Notes: generated by a model not told the origin, from the sequence alone. Counted from the stretch's first letter, positions 1 through 12,099 are shown. The stretch: 64,000 nt of DNA from Balanoglossus misakiensis (GCA_040954595.2 CM082578.2:8246001-8310000), one strand, 5' to 3'. Made by a program: numbers and translations.

Positions 1-325
1 CTCAATGATGCATGATGCACCTGTTTTGATGTCAATCTGACGTTGCATGCAGGCCTTCAGAATTTGAAAAATTCTACCAGCATATAACTTTGACAAATAG
101 CTCATTTTCTTCAAAAGTGATACAGTTGAGTTCTGTCAAGTCGGTGTTCATTTCCTGCAAGTAGCGCATTGTGCAGACTCAGTCACTTTCGGACTGTTGT
201 TAGTGAAACTTCGACAAATTCCTGGATCCAGATTCACTAATTCACACTTGTATCTTGAACACACAACAATTTTTTTAAACTATTTCCGTTGATTATATTT
301 TTTTTCAAATCATCATCTCTTGCAG

Positions 326-2473
326 AGATTGCTTTGAGAAGCTGTGTAAAAGGGAAATACCAAAGCCACTAACAATGACAATCATGAGAGATATCGCCAT
401 AGCAAAGTCAGAATTTGTGCCTGGAGAGAAAGCTGTCACTAAGATACAAGATTTTCAAGATGTTCCTGATATGATGGAGTATTGCAGTCACCCTGAGGTA
501 TGTATGCGATTATCATTTATGTGAAAATCATGTTGAAACAATTTGGGGTTTTCGTGGCATTTATTCCTGCTATGAGCACATCATTGACAAGGATAATATT
601 TGTTTTGTCGGGTGATATGAAATACTAGTATGTAAATCTTAGATCATTTGCTTGCATGATTGCTGAAAAAAGGCACTAGGTTATATCCTGAGCATATCTT
701 CTGTTCAATTACAAGCATTAATACCTCCCATATCATCAAATCTGTAATGTACGCATAAGTAGATACACAAATGATATCATTTATGACAGTAGCCAATTGG
801 TGCAGTTTGTCAAAATCATTGCATTTTATGTATTTCTTTTGTTCTTTCATTTTCCATGTTCAGGTTGTGAAGTATGTAGAAGCCTTCACGGGACCAAACA
901 TCATGGCTATGCATACTATGCTTATCAACAAACCACCGGATCCAGGTATGATATATTCAGTTTCCCGATATTCAGCTGGACTTTTTTCAATTTTCTTTTT
1001 CCAAATAATTTACAGATTTCTTGTTTTTGGCATCATCAATGATCACATTTATGATACAATAGATAACATTTCATTAAACAGACACATGGAATTTTTGAAC
1101 AAATCATTTAGGCACGAAGAGTTCTCGCCACCCGATGCACCAAGACTTGTACTATTTTCCGTTCCGCCCTGCCGAGAGAGTAGTTTGCTCCTGGACAGCC
1201 ATGGAGAAAGTACATCGTCAGAATGGATGTTTGGTCGTCATACCTGGAACCCACAAGGGGACCCTCTTGGCTCACGAATATCCAAAATGGGAGGTAAGGA
1301 TGCATCTATGTACATATAGTGTTGTTTTTGACAGAGTTTGCTTCAAATTTACTGTTTCCACTGTCGACTGTGACACTTTCCAAAAAATAGGCCACATTTT
1401 ACAATGAAAATTGCATGGACACAAAACAATTTGTCAATACTGTCTTGGATTTGCTCAAGTTGTTTATGTGTATAGTGCATGTGCAAGTGAAACTTCTAAA
1501 TTTATTTCAGTACTGAAAAAAATTCAATTTTCCAGGGTGGTGTCAACAAGCTGTATCATGGGATATTGGATTACAACCCGGATATGCCACGTGACCATCT
1601 GGAAATGGAAGCTGGAGATACAGTGTTCTTCCATCCTCTGCTGATCCATGGATCTGGAACAAACCGTACCAATGGATTCAGAAAGGTATTCAGATTGGAT
1701 TGAATTGGATTGGATTGTATTGTAGTGTATTGTATTGTATTGGACTGTCTTGTATTGTAATATAATGCTTTGCATTGCATTGTATTGCATCGTATTGTAT
1801 TGTGGTGTAGTGTAGAATAGTGTAGTGTAGTGGACTTAGCCATGTTACAGTATCATATGGTAAATGATGGCTAGTTTTATTATTTTTAGTATAGAACATT
1901 TTTTGTCGTCTTGTGAATGTTTTTTTTTTAATTGATTTATTTGTGATGCATAATTTTTTTTGACATATTGCGTGGAAATACAGAAACATATTATTTACTA
2001 TATGTTACATTTTCTTTATGATTTCAGTCTATTTCATGCCACTATGCAAGTGCAGACTGTTACTACATGGATCAGGTTGACAGAATACAGGAACGGTTGC
2101 AGACAGAGATATCTGAGGTCGCTCATTCCAAGTTGAAGAAGATGGGAGTGGACCCGGAATCGGTCCCCGAAATCCCTTTGAAGGTCAGTGAAGAAGTTAG
2201 AAAGGCTATTCAGTATTGCATGTACACAATTATCCTTATTACCCAAAATATTAATTGTTGAAACCAATACCATGCAATTACAGATGTACTAATTCAAATT
2301 CTGTTTCCGAAGCAAGTGTTGTTTATCAATGTCAAAGAAGAACCAGCGATCTTGAAAATGACAATGAAAATATTAATTTGAATGTTTTCTGGCGTTTTCT
2401 TTGTGTGTAGGAAATATGGATGGTGAAGTCTCGTCTAGTGCATGGCAATGAGGGAACCATGAGCAGTGCTTAA
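326..2473 (+). CDS. PHYH: Phytanoyl-CoA 2-hydroxylase, tandem copy 1 (5' end outside window)
   Basis: Peroxisomal Fe(II)/2-oxoglutarate dioxygenase that hydroxylates phytanoyl-CoA at the 2 position, the first step of branched-chain fatty acid alpha-oxidation. Exons: 326-497, 864-945, 1112-1293, 1536-1685, 2028-2183, 2411-2473 (stop TAA). All have AG/GT borders and consistent phase, giving about 267 C-terminal residues. Visible family motifs are [31 protein letters not shown], the iron-binding HQD (in [11 protein letters not shown]), PGTHKGTL, the second iron histidine in HPLLIHGSG, and the oxoglutarate arginine in GFRKS. The protein ends GTMSSA with no obvious PTS1, so targeting would rely on an N-terminal PTS2 encoded before the window. 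The N-terminal exons corresponding to those of copy 2 are not found in 1-325, so the gene starts to the left. Nothing in the visible part suggests a pseudogene. The next gene is a paralogue in the same orientation. Confidence 0.93.
1687..1845. repeat. Degenerate (TTGTA/TTGGA)n satellite in a PHYH copy 1 intron
   Basis: A run of about 150 bases dominated by 5-base units such as ATTGG, ATTGT and GTAGT directly follows the donor site of the exon ending at 1685. The equivalent intron of PHYH copy 2 (from 7019) lacks it, so it arose or was lost after the tandem duplication. The open frames here on the minus strand are products of the repeat. Confidence 0.85.
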
Positions 2474-4695
2474 GAACTACACTGTGGTGATCATGTGTTG
2501 TGGTTATGGGAATGATCGGAGATCATGAAGACTAGATCCTACTGATGATTCAATCTATTATCCTCTCAGAAGATTGAACGCATTCTGATTCTGATTATTC
2601 ACGAAGTATACGACACCAGGAAACTTAATTCACAAAGAAACTTGTGTATTCTCTAGTCTGTTAAATGAAATATAAAATCAGTTTTTCCTGGCATACTAAC
2701 AAAATTCAAAATGATTTTCTTTTCTTTGAAATTTTTTGCCTTGAGGAATCATTTTCATGCATGCATTGCACCTTTGGTAATTACTTTGTTTCTTCAACTA
2801 TGTGGTTGTGGTATATGTCAAAGTCTTTAAGCTGGACAGTCTTTCTTCCAAGTTAAAGCGTCGCGTTTGTTTGTTTATAAACATTACAATTCACCAACAA
2901 ATCTCTGAAACTAGATCATTCTTAGAATGATGAAACAGCCAACCGTAGCGTAGACTCAGGTATGACAGCAACTGAAGATTCTACGTAGTAGGTCGTGGCG
3001 ACTGCAGTGGGGTTTGCGCTGGTATGGGAGGATATCTTCTCGTCAACGGGGACACCCACGCGGTGTGACGACCCCTTCCCTTTAACATATGAAATGAGAG
3101 CAATCACTTATTATTTTATCTGAGCCTAAAATCACTCACTGCATTTGATTTATGTCTGGCTGCGAAGGAATTTGTACTCTTTCTCTCTCTCTCTTATATT
3201 CAATACATGTAAACACTCACATGTGTGCAACCGCATGCACATGCACACACACAAGGAACTGGACAAATGAAAGACCAAAAGGTGATTGTCAAGATTTGTT
3301 AAAATGCATATAATTGTAGAATTTCTTTGAGTAACAAACTGCTGTGGATTCCAAAGAAAACTGGATCTTCGTTTTCTGTGTCACCACTGTGGCGATGTTA
3401 CTGCAATGTTAAACAATGCAAGAGACAAACATGACATTTACTGGGAGTCTTTTTTTCTTAAAATCTTCCTCCTGACCCCCCCCCCCCTACAATATCATAT
3501 GGTCTTCCCCTAAAGCAGTTTTTTTCCTAACCTCATCATGATAACAGAGAAAGAATCAGAGTGATAATTGTGGTTTACAAAAGGCAAATGGGCAACATTT
3601 ATTCATGGACCGGTCACTGCTTGATTTAAAATGTATGCAATGAAAAGTTTCTACAGTTTTGAAAAATGATAATTATTTACGTTTTGTTTGCATTCTGGAT
3701 GCGAGTATAAAAGACTAGAATGGCTACATTATATATGTAGTAACATTGAGAAGATTTACATTTACACCAAACTTCTCAATGTTTTTTGTAACATTGGATA
3801 TTTGAATGACATTTTTGATGATATAAATATAAATAAATATATAATTAGATATATAAAAAAAAGATATATAATTATTTCTACCCAAGCATTTGTGGAAGTA
3901 CTTCATTTATCCCCTAGGTACAAGTGACCAATTCTATTAAGCGCACTTTGAAACAATTAGCAATACATGGTCATTGGTATCTGTTCATTTGGATGCAGCT
4001 CCAAGGACAGTGTTTCAGAAAAAAAAAACTTGTCCTCCTCTGTGCAGTCCGAAAGTAATTTGTGGTGGATAAATTCTAACTTGACTTTTGGTAAACCCTT
4101 TCCACAAGTATTATGCATGTTATGTGGCCACCTGCTGAAAATCTGCACTGTGATTCGTCAGTTCCGTGGTGATTGTAGCTAATGTGAATAAATTTGCATA
4201 CGTGAGCGCACAACTTTCAGGTAGCCATGCTAGAAGTACGTATATTACGTTGCCTCTGAACCTATACCAAAGCAATCCGACTTGTAGCTCGCAGGCCAGT
4301 TGTCCCCATATACAGTAAACTCACTTGCACCGCTGTGATTGCACAAGTAAGTCTAGCTGTCATGTTTTCTTTCATCGTTTTGGTAAAAATTCACCAACTA
4401 CACAAAACCGAACCTGAACAAAAGAGATTGCTATCATATTGGTCAGAAAATGGCAATGGAGAAGTTAAAAACGACTTTGTTTTAGACCATTTTCTTTTTC
4501 TTCCAGTCCCTATGCCTATGCCCTTTTCGAAATGTTTCACCTGTAACCCCTGGCCCTAACATTACACGATTAACCTCGGAAAGAACAAAATGTATGTCAT
4601 CGCCGCGTGGAGGCGACGTCGATAAACTTTCCGGGTGTGCAAAGTCGCAGTACAAAGTGCACACTCGATCAGCTGATGCGTAGGCCTACATCAAA
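2474..4695. other. Intergenic spacer between the PHYH copies
   Basis: No exon with coding character was found. The first part should be the 3' UTR of copy 1. There is no canonical AATAAA close to the stop codon; a TATAAA variant lies near 2670. A 12-base C run is at 3476-3487 and an AT-rich block around 3830-3880. The last 150 bases before 4696 are richer in CpG and probably hold the promoter of copy 2. Confidence 0.6.
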
Positions 4696-4806
4696 ATGGC
4701 AGCGGACGGGAGACTGAAAGTCTTGTCGCAACATTTAAAGGCCCCTGTCGTACACTCGGGCATTGTATCCTTTAGCAGGGAATCAGCTGTTTGTATTTCT
4801 AACCAG
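4696..4806 (+). other. PHYH: First exon of PHYH copy 2 encoding a PTS2 signal
   Basis: The frame opened by the ATG at 4696 reads [29 protein letters not shown] (4711-4737) fits the PTS2 pattern R/K-L/V/I-x5-H/Q-L/A, as expected at the N-terminus of peroxisomal PHYH. Two donors are in phase 0 and would join to the exon at 5311: ATT/GTATCC after 4764 and CAG/GTGTTT after 4806. The second has the better donor sequence; the first gives the more typical protein length. The frame stays open for 51 codons in all. Confidence 0.72.
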
Positions 4807-7758
4807 GTGTTTCGGTGCAGGTCACCAGGTGTGTGGTTTAGCCCACAGGCGCTTTAAGCGCCCGTTGACCGGACAGTCTCCACCAGATTTAGCAGACCTA
4901 TAAAAACGCAACGAATTGCGTTTGACAGTCGCCTGTAAATTGGGTTAAGGTCGTTTCTGGGTTTAATGGTTCGTTCACACATGTATGACTTATTGACGAG
5001 CTAAAAACTGGGCGCTTTGGAATGATTTAGGGAGGAGAATAGGAAAACGCCGATGCACAGAGCAAAAAAGGCTAAGAAAATAGCCAAATGCAAGAAAGAA
5101 GTAAATTTGCTCCACTGCTCTCTCGAATCCCTTGACCAAGACAGAAACGATAGTAAAGAAGTTGGCTGGTAGGCGCTACGTATAAATAAAAATGATTCGT
5201 AAATATGGTGTGACATTTGGTTGACTGAATCTAAAACAACGCGCAGGGCTATATGAGAATGAAATTTTCAAAAAAATATTGAGGAAATCCTTTTCCTTAA
5301 CCATATGAAGTCTCCTTGTGACACCTCTGCTGTGGCTGCAACATCACCCGTCGAATATGTCTTGGATAACGGTGTACTGACGCCAGAGCAGGCGACGTTC
5401 TATGACAAGAATGGATATCTGGTTATCAAGAAGTTGGTGCCACCAGAACACTTGGAGAAATACAGGTGTGTGAAGAACTGGGGTTGGAATATGTGCATCT
5501 GAGTCTCGCCTTTTTTTACTTTACTCCCAGCGAGTGATGTGCGCGTATCTTGGTAGCAGAGTATTGCCTGTTTTCGATTTTATGTCAATTGTCCATCTAT
5601 AGTCAAAAAGTTTGAAATTTTTTGCGATTTCTTGTATATTTCTTATTTGATTTCTTTAAAGTGTGACGAAATCCGGATTTTTTGTTTCATTTTGGGGTCT
5701 ATTTTGATTATTATATCAAAATCGACATTTCTTCCAGAGATTGCTTTGAGAAGTTGTGTAAAAGGGAAATACCAAAACCACCAACAATGACAATCATGAG
5801 AGATGTCGCCATAGCAAAGTCAGAATTTGTACCCGGGGAGAAAGCTGTCACTAAGATACAGAACTTTCAAGATGTTCCTGATATGATGCAGTATTGCAGT
5901 CACCCTGAGGTAAATGATGTGACCGTTGCAGTTTCCAAATCCAATATGGCGTGACGCAAATACTGGTATATACATGCACATTGTAGAAAAAAATAGAAAT
6001 TCATTTTTTTCGGCAGTTGTGTTAAGTCATATTGAGTCATGTATGTTATGATATCAATCTGAACGTGGACATACGGGCAAATCCGTAATGTACGCATAAG
6101 TAGATACACAACATGTACAGGATAATGATATCATTTATGACAGTAGCCAATCGGTGCAGTTTGTCGAAATCATTGCATTTTATTGATTTATTTTGTTCTT
6201 ACATTTTCCTTGTTCAGGTTGTGAAGTATGTAGAAGCCTTCACGGGACCAAACATCATGGCTATGCATACCATGCTTATCAACAAACCACCGGATCCAGG
6301 TATGCAATACTGCAGTTAAGCTGGCGTGATCGATCGATCGAGCGTGTGCATAATATGTTCCACAGACACGATCAGAAAACTTGAACACAGCCCACACATG
6401 ATGTCAATTTTTTGACATTTAATGAGCAATTAGGGCTGTGGTTAAATGCAAATTAGAAAGTTAGACATATAACTACTCATCCAATCCCCACATCCCACAC
6501 CCTACAGGCACGAAGAGTTCTCGTCACCCGATGCACCAAGACTTGTACTATTTTCCGTTCCGCCCTGCCGAGAGAGTCGTCTGCTCCTGGACAGCCATGG
6601 AGAAAGTACATCGTCAGAATGGATGTTTGGTCGTCATACCTGGAACCCACAAGGGGACCCTCTTGGCTCATGGCTATCCGAATTGGGAGGTAATTCAAAG
6701 TAGTTTTGTGCATGTCGAGATTTTTAAAATGCTTAGGTCGTCACATTTTGAAACGCACCGTGTAATTTCGTGTGTACAGACATAACGTCCAATCCAAATA
6801 TTCTGCAAATTTTGCGTTCCACACATTCAACATCCACAGAGAATCCAAAGTGATTTTTAATTTTCCAGGGTGGAGTCAACAAACTTTATCATGGAATATT
6901 AGATTACTCTCCGGACAAACCTCGTATCCATTTGGAAATGGAAGCTGGAGACACTGTCTTTTTCCATCCGCTCTTGATTCATGGATCTGGGATGAATAGA
7001 ACGACTGGATTCAGAAAGGTATCTTTATAGAACATCAGTGACAATACACAAGTTAAAATAACATGTATAGTCATTTTCAAATTGCAAAGATTCAACGTTC
7101 AGTTGGCTTTTGCTCACTATTGACATTTTTTTTCAATGTACCACTCACTTTTTGCACAGTTTTGGGGCCGCGAGATTCTCTCTCTAAAATGTGCATTTTC
7201 ACACTTTCCTTTCTGTAAACATCGATGCTATGCTGGAAAAGCCAGCTTTACATGGCAGTACCTGTGACTGGCTTTCATAAATGTTTGTATTTTTATGGCA
7301 GTCCATTTCATGTCACTATGCAAGTGCAGACTGCTTCTATATGGATCAAATAGACGACGTCCAAGCAACTGCTGAGAAAGAGCTAGAAGAAATAGCCTAT
7401 ATGAACATGAAGAAGAGGGGCATCAAGAATCCACCAAAAGTGACCATGAAGGTAAGTCATGACACATACTGTCACATAGATACATACATAGATACACGCA
7501 TGCATGCGGGTATATCCTACATTAGGCCTTATATTATTGACTCGCTCAGCCAGCATGCCTCATAATCAATTAAATATAATACATTTGGTGAGAAATAGGT
7601 TAAAGGTGACGACCTTTTAGTAAATATCTGCCTAAAATCCCTTGGAAAACATTCTCATTTCTGTCACTTAAACCACCTATCTTTATTTCTTTATTTTAAA
7701 GGACATATGGTATTCTAAAGCAAGACTCGTCCATGGGCAACCTGGAACCATGTGCTAG
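4696..7758 (+). CDS. PHYH: Phytanoyl-CoA 2-hydroxylase, tandem copy 2 (complete)
   Basis: Same enzyme as the neighbour: iron/2-oxoglutarate-dependent 2-hydroxylation of phytanoyl-CoA in peroxisomes. Exons: 4696-4764 (or to 4806), 5311-5465, 5738-5909, 6218-6299, 6508-6689, 6869-7018, 7302-7451, 7702-7758 (stop TAG). With the 4764 donor the protein is 338 residues, the length I recall for human PHYH; with the 4806 donor it is 352. In the 338-residue model the metal ligands are H169, D171 and H258, and the oxoglutarate-binding arginine is R269. The spacing of 11 between H258 and R269 matches the human enzyme. Exon 1 encodes RLKVLSQHL, a PTS2 signal. An ATG at 5305 could alternatively start a 317-residue form without PTS2. 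The exon sizes of 172, 82, 182 and 150 are identical to copy 1. The C-terminus GTMC carries no PTS1. Confidence 0.93.
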
Positions 7759-8880
7759 AAGGACCACTCAGTAAAGGCCTATTCACAACCGAACGAAAAC
7801 TGTATCAACGGACCTGACACAGTCTTACCATTGAACAAGAACATTCCCATATGTTGGCCTCAATCAAAGCTTTCCTTTATGTTCATTATATTTGGGTGTA
7901 ATCTATGCTACCCAAGTAAGGCCGAAGAGATTGAAATTGTAACTACATTTACATGATATTCTGAAAACAATAAGATTTCAATGTCTTATCCAGGATGTCA
8001 ATGAGGAAGGGGATTTGTGTGCCCACTTATGTACAAATTAAGGGGACAGGCTTTGGAGTTATTGGAAAGATTCTAAAATGACTTTCGTGTGATAAGCTGT
8101 AGTCCAATTTCACGAATAATGCCCATGCCGTGTTTGACGGACAGGGTGCGGCTTGCAATGATCACTGTATTGTGCAAATGGACCCAACAGCCTCACAGAC
8201 TTGATGAAGCACTATGTGTCCAATATTCCATTCATTCTTGACCATGATCAGAAGTGTATTTGTAGCTAAAACTTCTGGGATTACTAGTATTAGTTGTAGT
8301 ATGAGTTGTATTATGGTAATGGAAAAGTAATTTTTTAACCTTCCGCTGTCTCATATTAAATTATGCATTTGATTCATGCATATGATTAATTTTTCTTCAT
8401 TACAAATATTTCGTGGCCAACGTGGCATAGGCTATTTGTACTCTGAAAAAGTCCATGCAAATTTCATGGTAGGCCTATGTTTATTTCGTAGTACATGTAC
8501 TACCAGAACAAGAACATATGCTACCACTGATTCACGGTGATGTGTGCAGAGTAACCGTCGTCTGGACTATCATCTGCAAACCAAACCAAACCAAACTAGT
8601 TACGTAACTGTTCACACTGTACACCTGTTTTCAAGAAGAAGACCGGATTCGTGCCGCCTACAAAAAGCAAAGAGATCATGGCAAGCGAAGATGTGTCGTC
8701 CTCTGCGCGAAGTTCCAAAAAGAATGTCGCGAATGCCCGGATGATTCTAACTTCTGCGCGTGCACTCCCGGTTCGCGACGCGTCTCGATGGCAACTTTCT
8801 GCGTGCCTCTTTCCGAATTTCGAACATCTCTACGGTAACCCTGTCAACAAAACAACTCATTTTCCATCGAGCGATCAGCC
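7759..8880. other. Spacer between PHYH copy 2 and the anoctamin-like gene
   Basis: The 5' part is the presumed 3' UTR of PHYH copy 2; no canonical poly(A) hexamer was seen there, only AATAAG near 7966. From about 8600 the sequence becomes richer in CpG, consistent with the promoter and 5' UTR of the next gene. Open frames at 8544-9017 in the other two frames lack family features. Confidence 0.5.
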
Positions 8881-11800
8881 ATGGAAGACCCGTTCGTGTT
8901 ATCTCTCGTGCATTTCGCGGATTTACCGCCGGGCATGACTTTCTTTACCACGATGACTTATTTGACTGTAGTATTCTTTCGAAGCAACCGGGGGACTTGG
9001 CCAAAACGACGTGGTAAGCGTAAAACTTTACGTATTTTGAGATTTTCATAGTGTACGAACAGCGTGTAACTTTGTAGCATATACTATAGACCCTATTGCG
9101 TGTGTAGACCTTGAAGTAGACTCCTCGATTTGTGTGTTATCATATGGGGTATTTGATCTTGATCTCTAGACGCTAGACTAAATGACCATCACTTAAACGT
9201 CATATTAATTTCTCTTGACGGAAAAGAAGAGAAGTACCCGTGGAAATAAAACTGAAAACATCAAGCATCTTTCACCGTTCCATTGAACACAGATTTTGAG
9301 AACGTAGATTTGCTAGCATCGGGTGTGAATATGATTTAAAAATCAAGAGAGCAATAACATAGTTATTTAGATATATGTATTTCAACATTGTTATATTCGA
9401 TTTCAGCAGACGCCAGTAAGAAATTGAAGTCCAGGCACTCCAAGAAGGCGAAGTCCAGGCACTCCAAGAAGGAGAAGTCCAGGCACTCCAAGAAGGAGAA
9501 GAGTGGTTCTTTCAAGGGAATTGATGTCTTGAATGTCTTGGAGTCTAGCGTCGATCCTCGCCGTCTGCCATTGGTTGGGAAGAATGGTAGACGTAAAGGC
9601 GACAAGAAATGCCAACCTCTGTTCGCCGATGCTTTGGACGACCTGTTTGGAGCGAAAACTCCACTGGAGATGATGGAAAATCTTGTCGAATCCTCGGCGA
9701 TTTCCAAGCTCCAACAACCAACTGGCGATGTTCTGTACGATCTTCTGACCGAAGAGACGACTCCACTGGAGCTGATGATGATGAATCTGGCCGAATCCTC
9801 GACCATTTCCAACGCACTCATGCAAATCGAAATGCGTCCAACCGGAGACCAAGACAAAGCCGTGTCTTTGAACGACCTGGAAACTGGAGACAAGATTCCG
9901 ACCATCGAGTTGTCTGCTGCCGACAGCGGTCTCCTGGATACGGTGGGTCAGGTCACCCGACCCAAGCTGCCCCTTCATAAATCGATGTCCTGTCCCTACC
10001 TAGAGAAACCAGAAGTCTACCAGTATGGCCCACGGCAATCTTCAATTCATCGTATTGAAGTGATCAGATTTGCCAACACCCAGGCTTGCAATCAGCCGTT
10101 GGATCGTGGCTTTGACGTCGACGTACCGGAGGAAGATGGTCGCATGACCAAGAATGACAAAGTTGTCACCCGTCTGGCGAATCAGAGCACCTGGTCAGAT
10201 GTCTTCTTCACTCCAGTCTACGGCACTGTGGCATTTGTTGCTATGATGGTGAGTAACTTTGCATACGCGACGGTGTAAAAAAACACCGAAACTGTCTCTG
10301 TCGCAATTGGTCTTTTACTAGTATGTTAATCCGAGGAAAGTGAATTTGAACCATTTGTCCATTATCACCAATATTTGAATGTTTCGTTTATTGCAAAGAA
10401 ATGTATGATTCCCTGTCTTTCTTGGTGAAGATTCACGACTTCACACATGATTTTCTATGAACAGATTTATCCATATTCACATCTAACCTCTTGACGTTCT
10501 CCTGTCCCCGATACAGATGACTATGGCATTGCTTTTCCTTGTGTATGTACGACTGTACGAAGATTTCTTCAACATTGACGTGAACGAGAATCCATTTGGC
10601 GACGTCGTATATTCTGCCAGCGTCTACCTGGTTCTTCAACTGTCTTTGACTGCGATCACCAATTCTCTCGCCATCAAACTCACTGACTTGGGTACGTATG
10701 ATAAACTTCTCTTTAAGCAAGAGCGCTGACGGTATTGGCTTTACTTCCAATAAATTTTGTCCGATATTTCCTTTACATTATCTGACGAAATTTGCTTATT
10801 TCCCTACAGAAAACCACCGAGTGGAGAGTGCATATGAAGTATCTGTTCGTGTAAAGAAAGTACTTCTGACCCTGCTGGGTATTGTTGCTCCAGTGTTCTA
10901 CGTCATCGGCAGGAGTCTGATCCCCAGGTATTATTATGTGTTCTTTTTTGGGTAGTCTCTCTCTTCTTTCGCTTCGTATCTGTTATTTCGTCTTATAGAG
11001 GCTCATCTGTATATATGCGATACGCAATCTTACACTTTTTATTATTTCAATTTGACAGATTGCTATTTCCAGCGGACATGACTCCAAGTCCTGAGGCACT
11101 CGATGCTACCGTGAATGACCTAACTCGACTGACGTCACATGTGATCCTCGTCATCATGACGACAATTATTGACCCTTTCAAGACCAATAATGGTGTGACC
11201 GTGGATGACAAAGTTGTCACCCGTCTGGCGAATCAGATCACCTGGTCAGATGTCTTCTTCACTCCAATCTATGGCGCTGTGGCATTTGTTGCTATGATGG
11301 TGAGTAACTTTGCATACGCGACGGTGCAAAAATAAACTTAACCATCTCTGTCGCAATTGATCTTTCATGGTTAATCCGTGGAATGTGAGTAGGGCCTTTA
11401 AGTCCATTAGCACCAATATTTGTTTGTTTCGTGTATTGCAAAGAAATTCATATTTCCTGTCTTCTGGAATTCATGATTTATTGTCTTCGAACAGTGACAT
11501 AACATATTTAAGAATTGCAGATCTTCAACTCCAGGTCTAATCTCTCTACTTTCTCCTGTCTCCAATGCAGATAACTACGGCAATGGTTTTCCTTGCGAAT
11601 GTACGACTGTACGAAAACTTCTTTAACATTGACGTGAACGAGAATCCAGTTGGCAGTGTTGTATATTCTGACAGCGTCTACTTGATTCTACAACTGTCTG
11701 TGACTGCGATCACCAATTCTCTCGCCATCAAACTCACTGACTTGGGTACGTAAGTTATCTTTCAGAGAGATTTATGTGAGATATTTTAGCAAGTTTTGAT

Positions 11801-11979
11801 ATTTTTCACATATTTACTTTTACAGTATCTGATCAATGATATTCCTTTATTTCTCCACAGAAAACCACCGTGTGGAGAGTGAATATGAAGTAGCTGTTCG
11901 TGTGAAGAAAGTTCTTCTGACACTGACAGGGATTGTTGCTCCTGTCTTCTATGTCATAGGCAGAATTCCGATCTTCTAA
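8881..11979 (+). CDS. Multi-pass membrane protein with duplicated anoctamin-like module
   Basis: Exons: 8881-9013, 9407-10248, 10517-10691, 10810-10927, 11059-11299, 11571-11745, 11861-11979 (TAA). Phases agree and give 600 residues. The ATG at 8881 sits in a good context (gccATGG), with an in-frame stop at 8836. Residues 19-33 (MTFFTTMTYLTVVFF) form one hydrophobic segment. Residues 45-290 are a polar region that starts with three KSRHSKK repeats. Two copies of a module of about 126 residues follow (294-419 and 472-597), each with about three hydrophobic helices. They share KVVTRLANQ, TWSDVFFTP, NIDVNENP and LAIKLTDLENHRVES. The last motif and the helix after it resemble anoctamin (TMEM16) sequence around TM4-TM5, where LTxWENHRxES is typical. 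The 50-residue link between modules has another hydrophobic stretch (TSHVILVIMTTII). The protein stops after the TM5-like helix, so the later helices with the calcium-binding acidic residues of channels/scramblases are missing. Transport activity is therefore doubtful. The anoctamin reading is an inference from motif similarity. Confidence 0.8.
9427..9498 (+). repeat. Coding minisatellite, three 24-base units
   Basis: Three nearly identical 24-base units (9427-9450, 9451-9474, 9475-9498) each encode KSRHSKK plus A or E. They produce a strongly basic, serine-containing stretch just after the first hydrophobic segment of the anoctamin-like protein. The unit is a multiple of three, so copy-number change would keep the frame. 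Confidence 0.95.
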
Positions 11980-12093
11980 AATGCCATACCACTTCACCAC
12001 AACCATTCTGAATACAGCAGGGACAATGGAATCGATTCCTATTTGTATTTATATCAAGACTCTAGACGCTGTACAGATTTTTTTTTTCATTTT

Positions 12094-12099
12094 AATAAA
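12094..12099 (+). promoter_or_regulatory. Poly(A) signal of the anoctamin-like gene
   Basis: A canonical AATAAA lies 115 bases after the stop codon and is preceded by a T-rich tract, as expected for a short 3' UTR. Confidence 0.7.

Noticed and set aside
1-325. Search for the 5' exons of PHYH copy 1
   Set aside because: No sequence resembling the copy 2 exons at 4696 or 5311 is present, so those exons lie before the window.
9363-9978. Long antisense open frames (180 and 191 codons) on the minus strand
   Set aside because: They lie opposite the large exon of the anoctamin-like gene. Their periodic sequence mirrors the 24-base minisatellite, and the plus-strand exon has splice support in phase with its neighbours.
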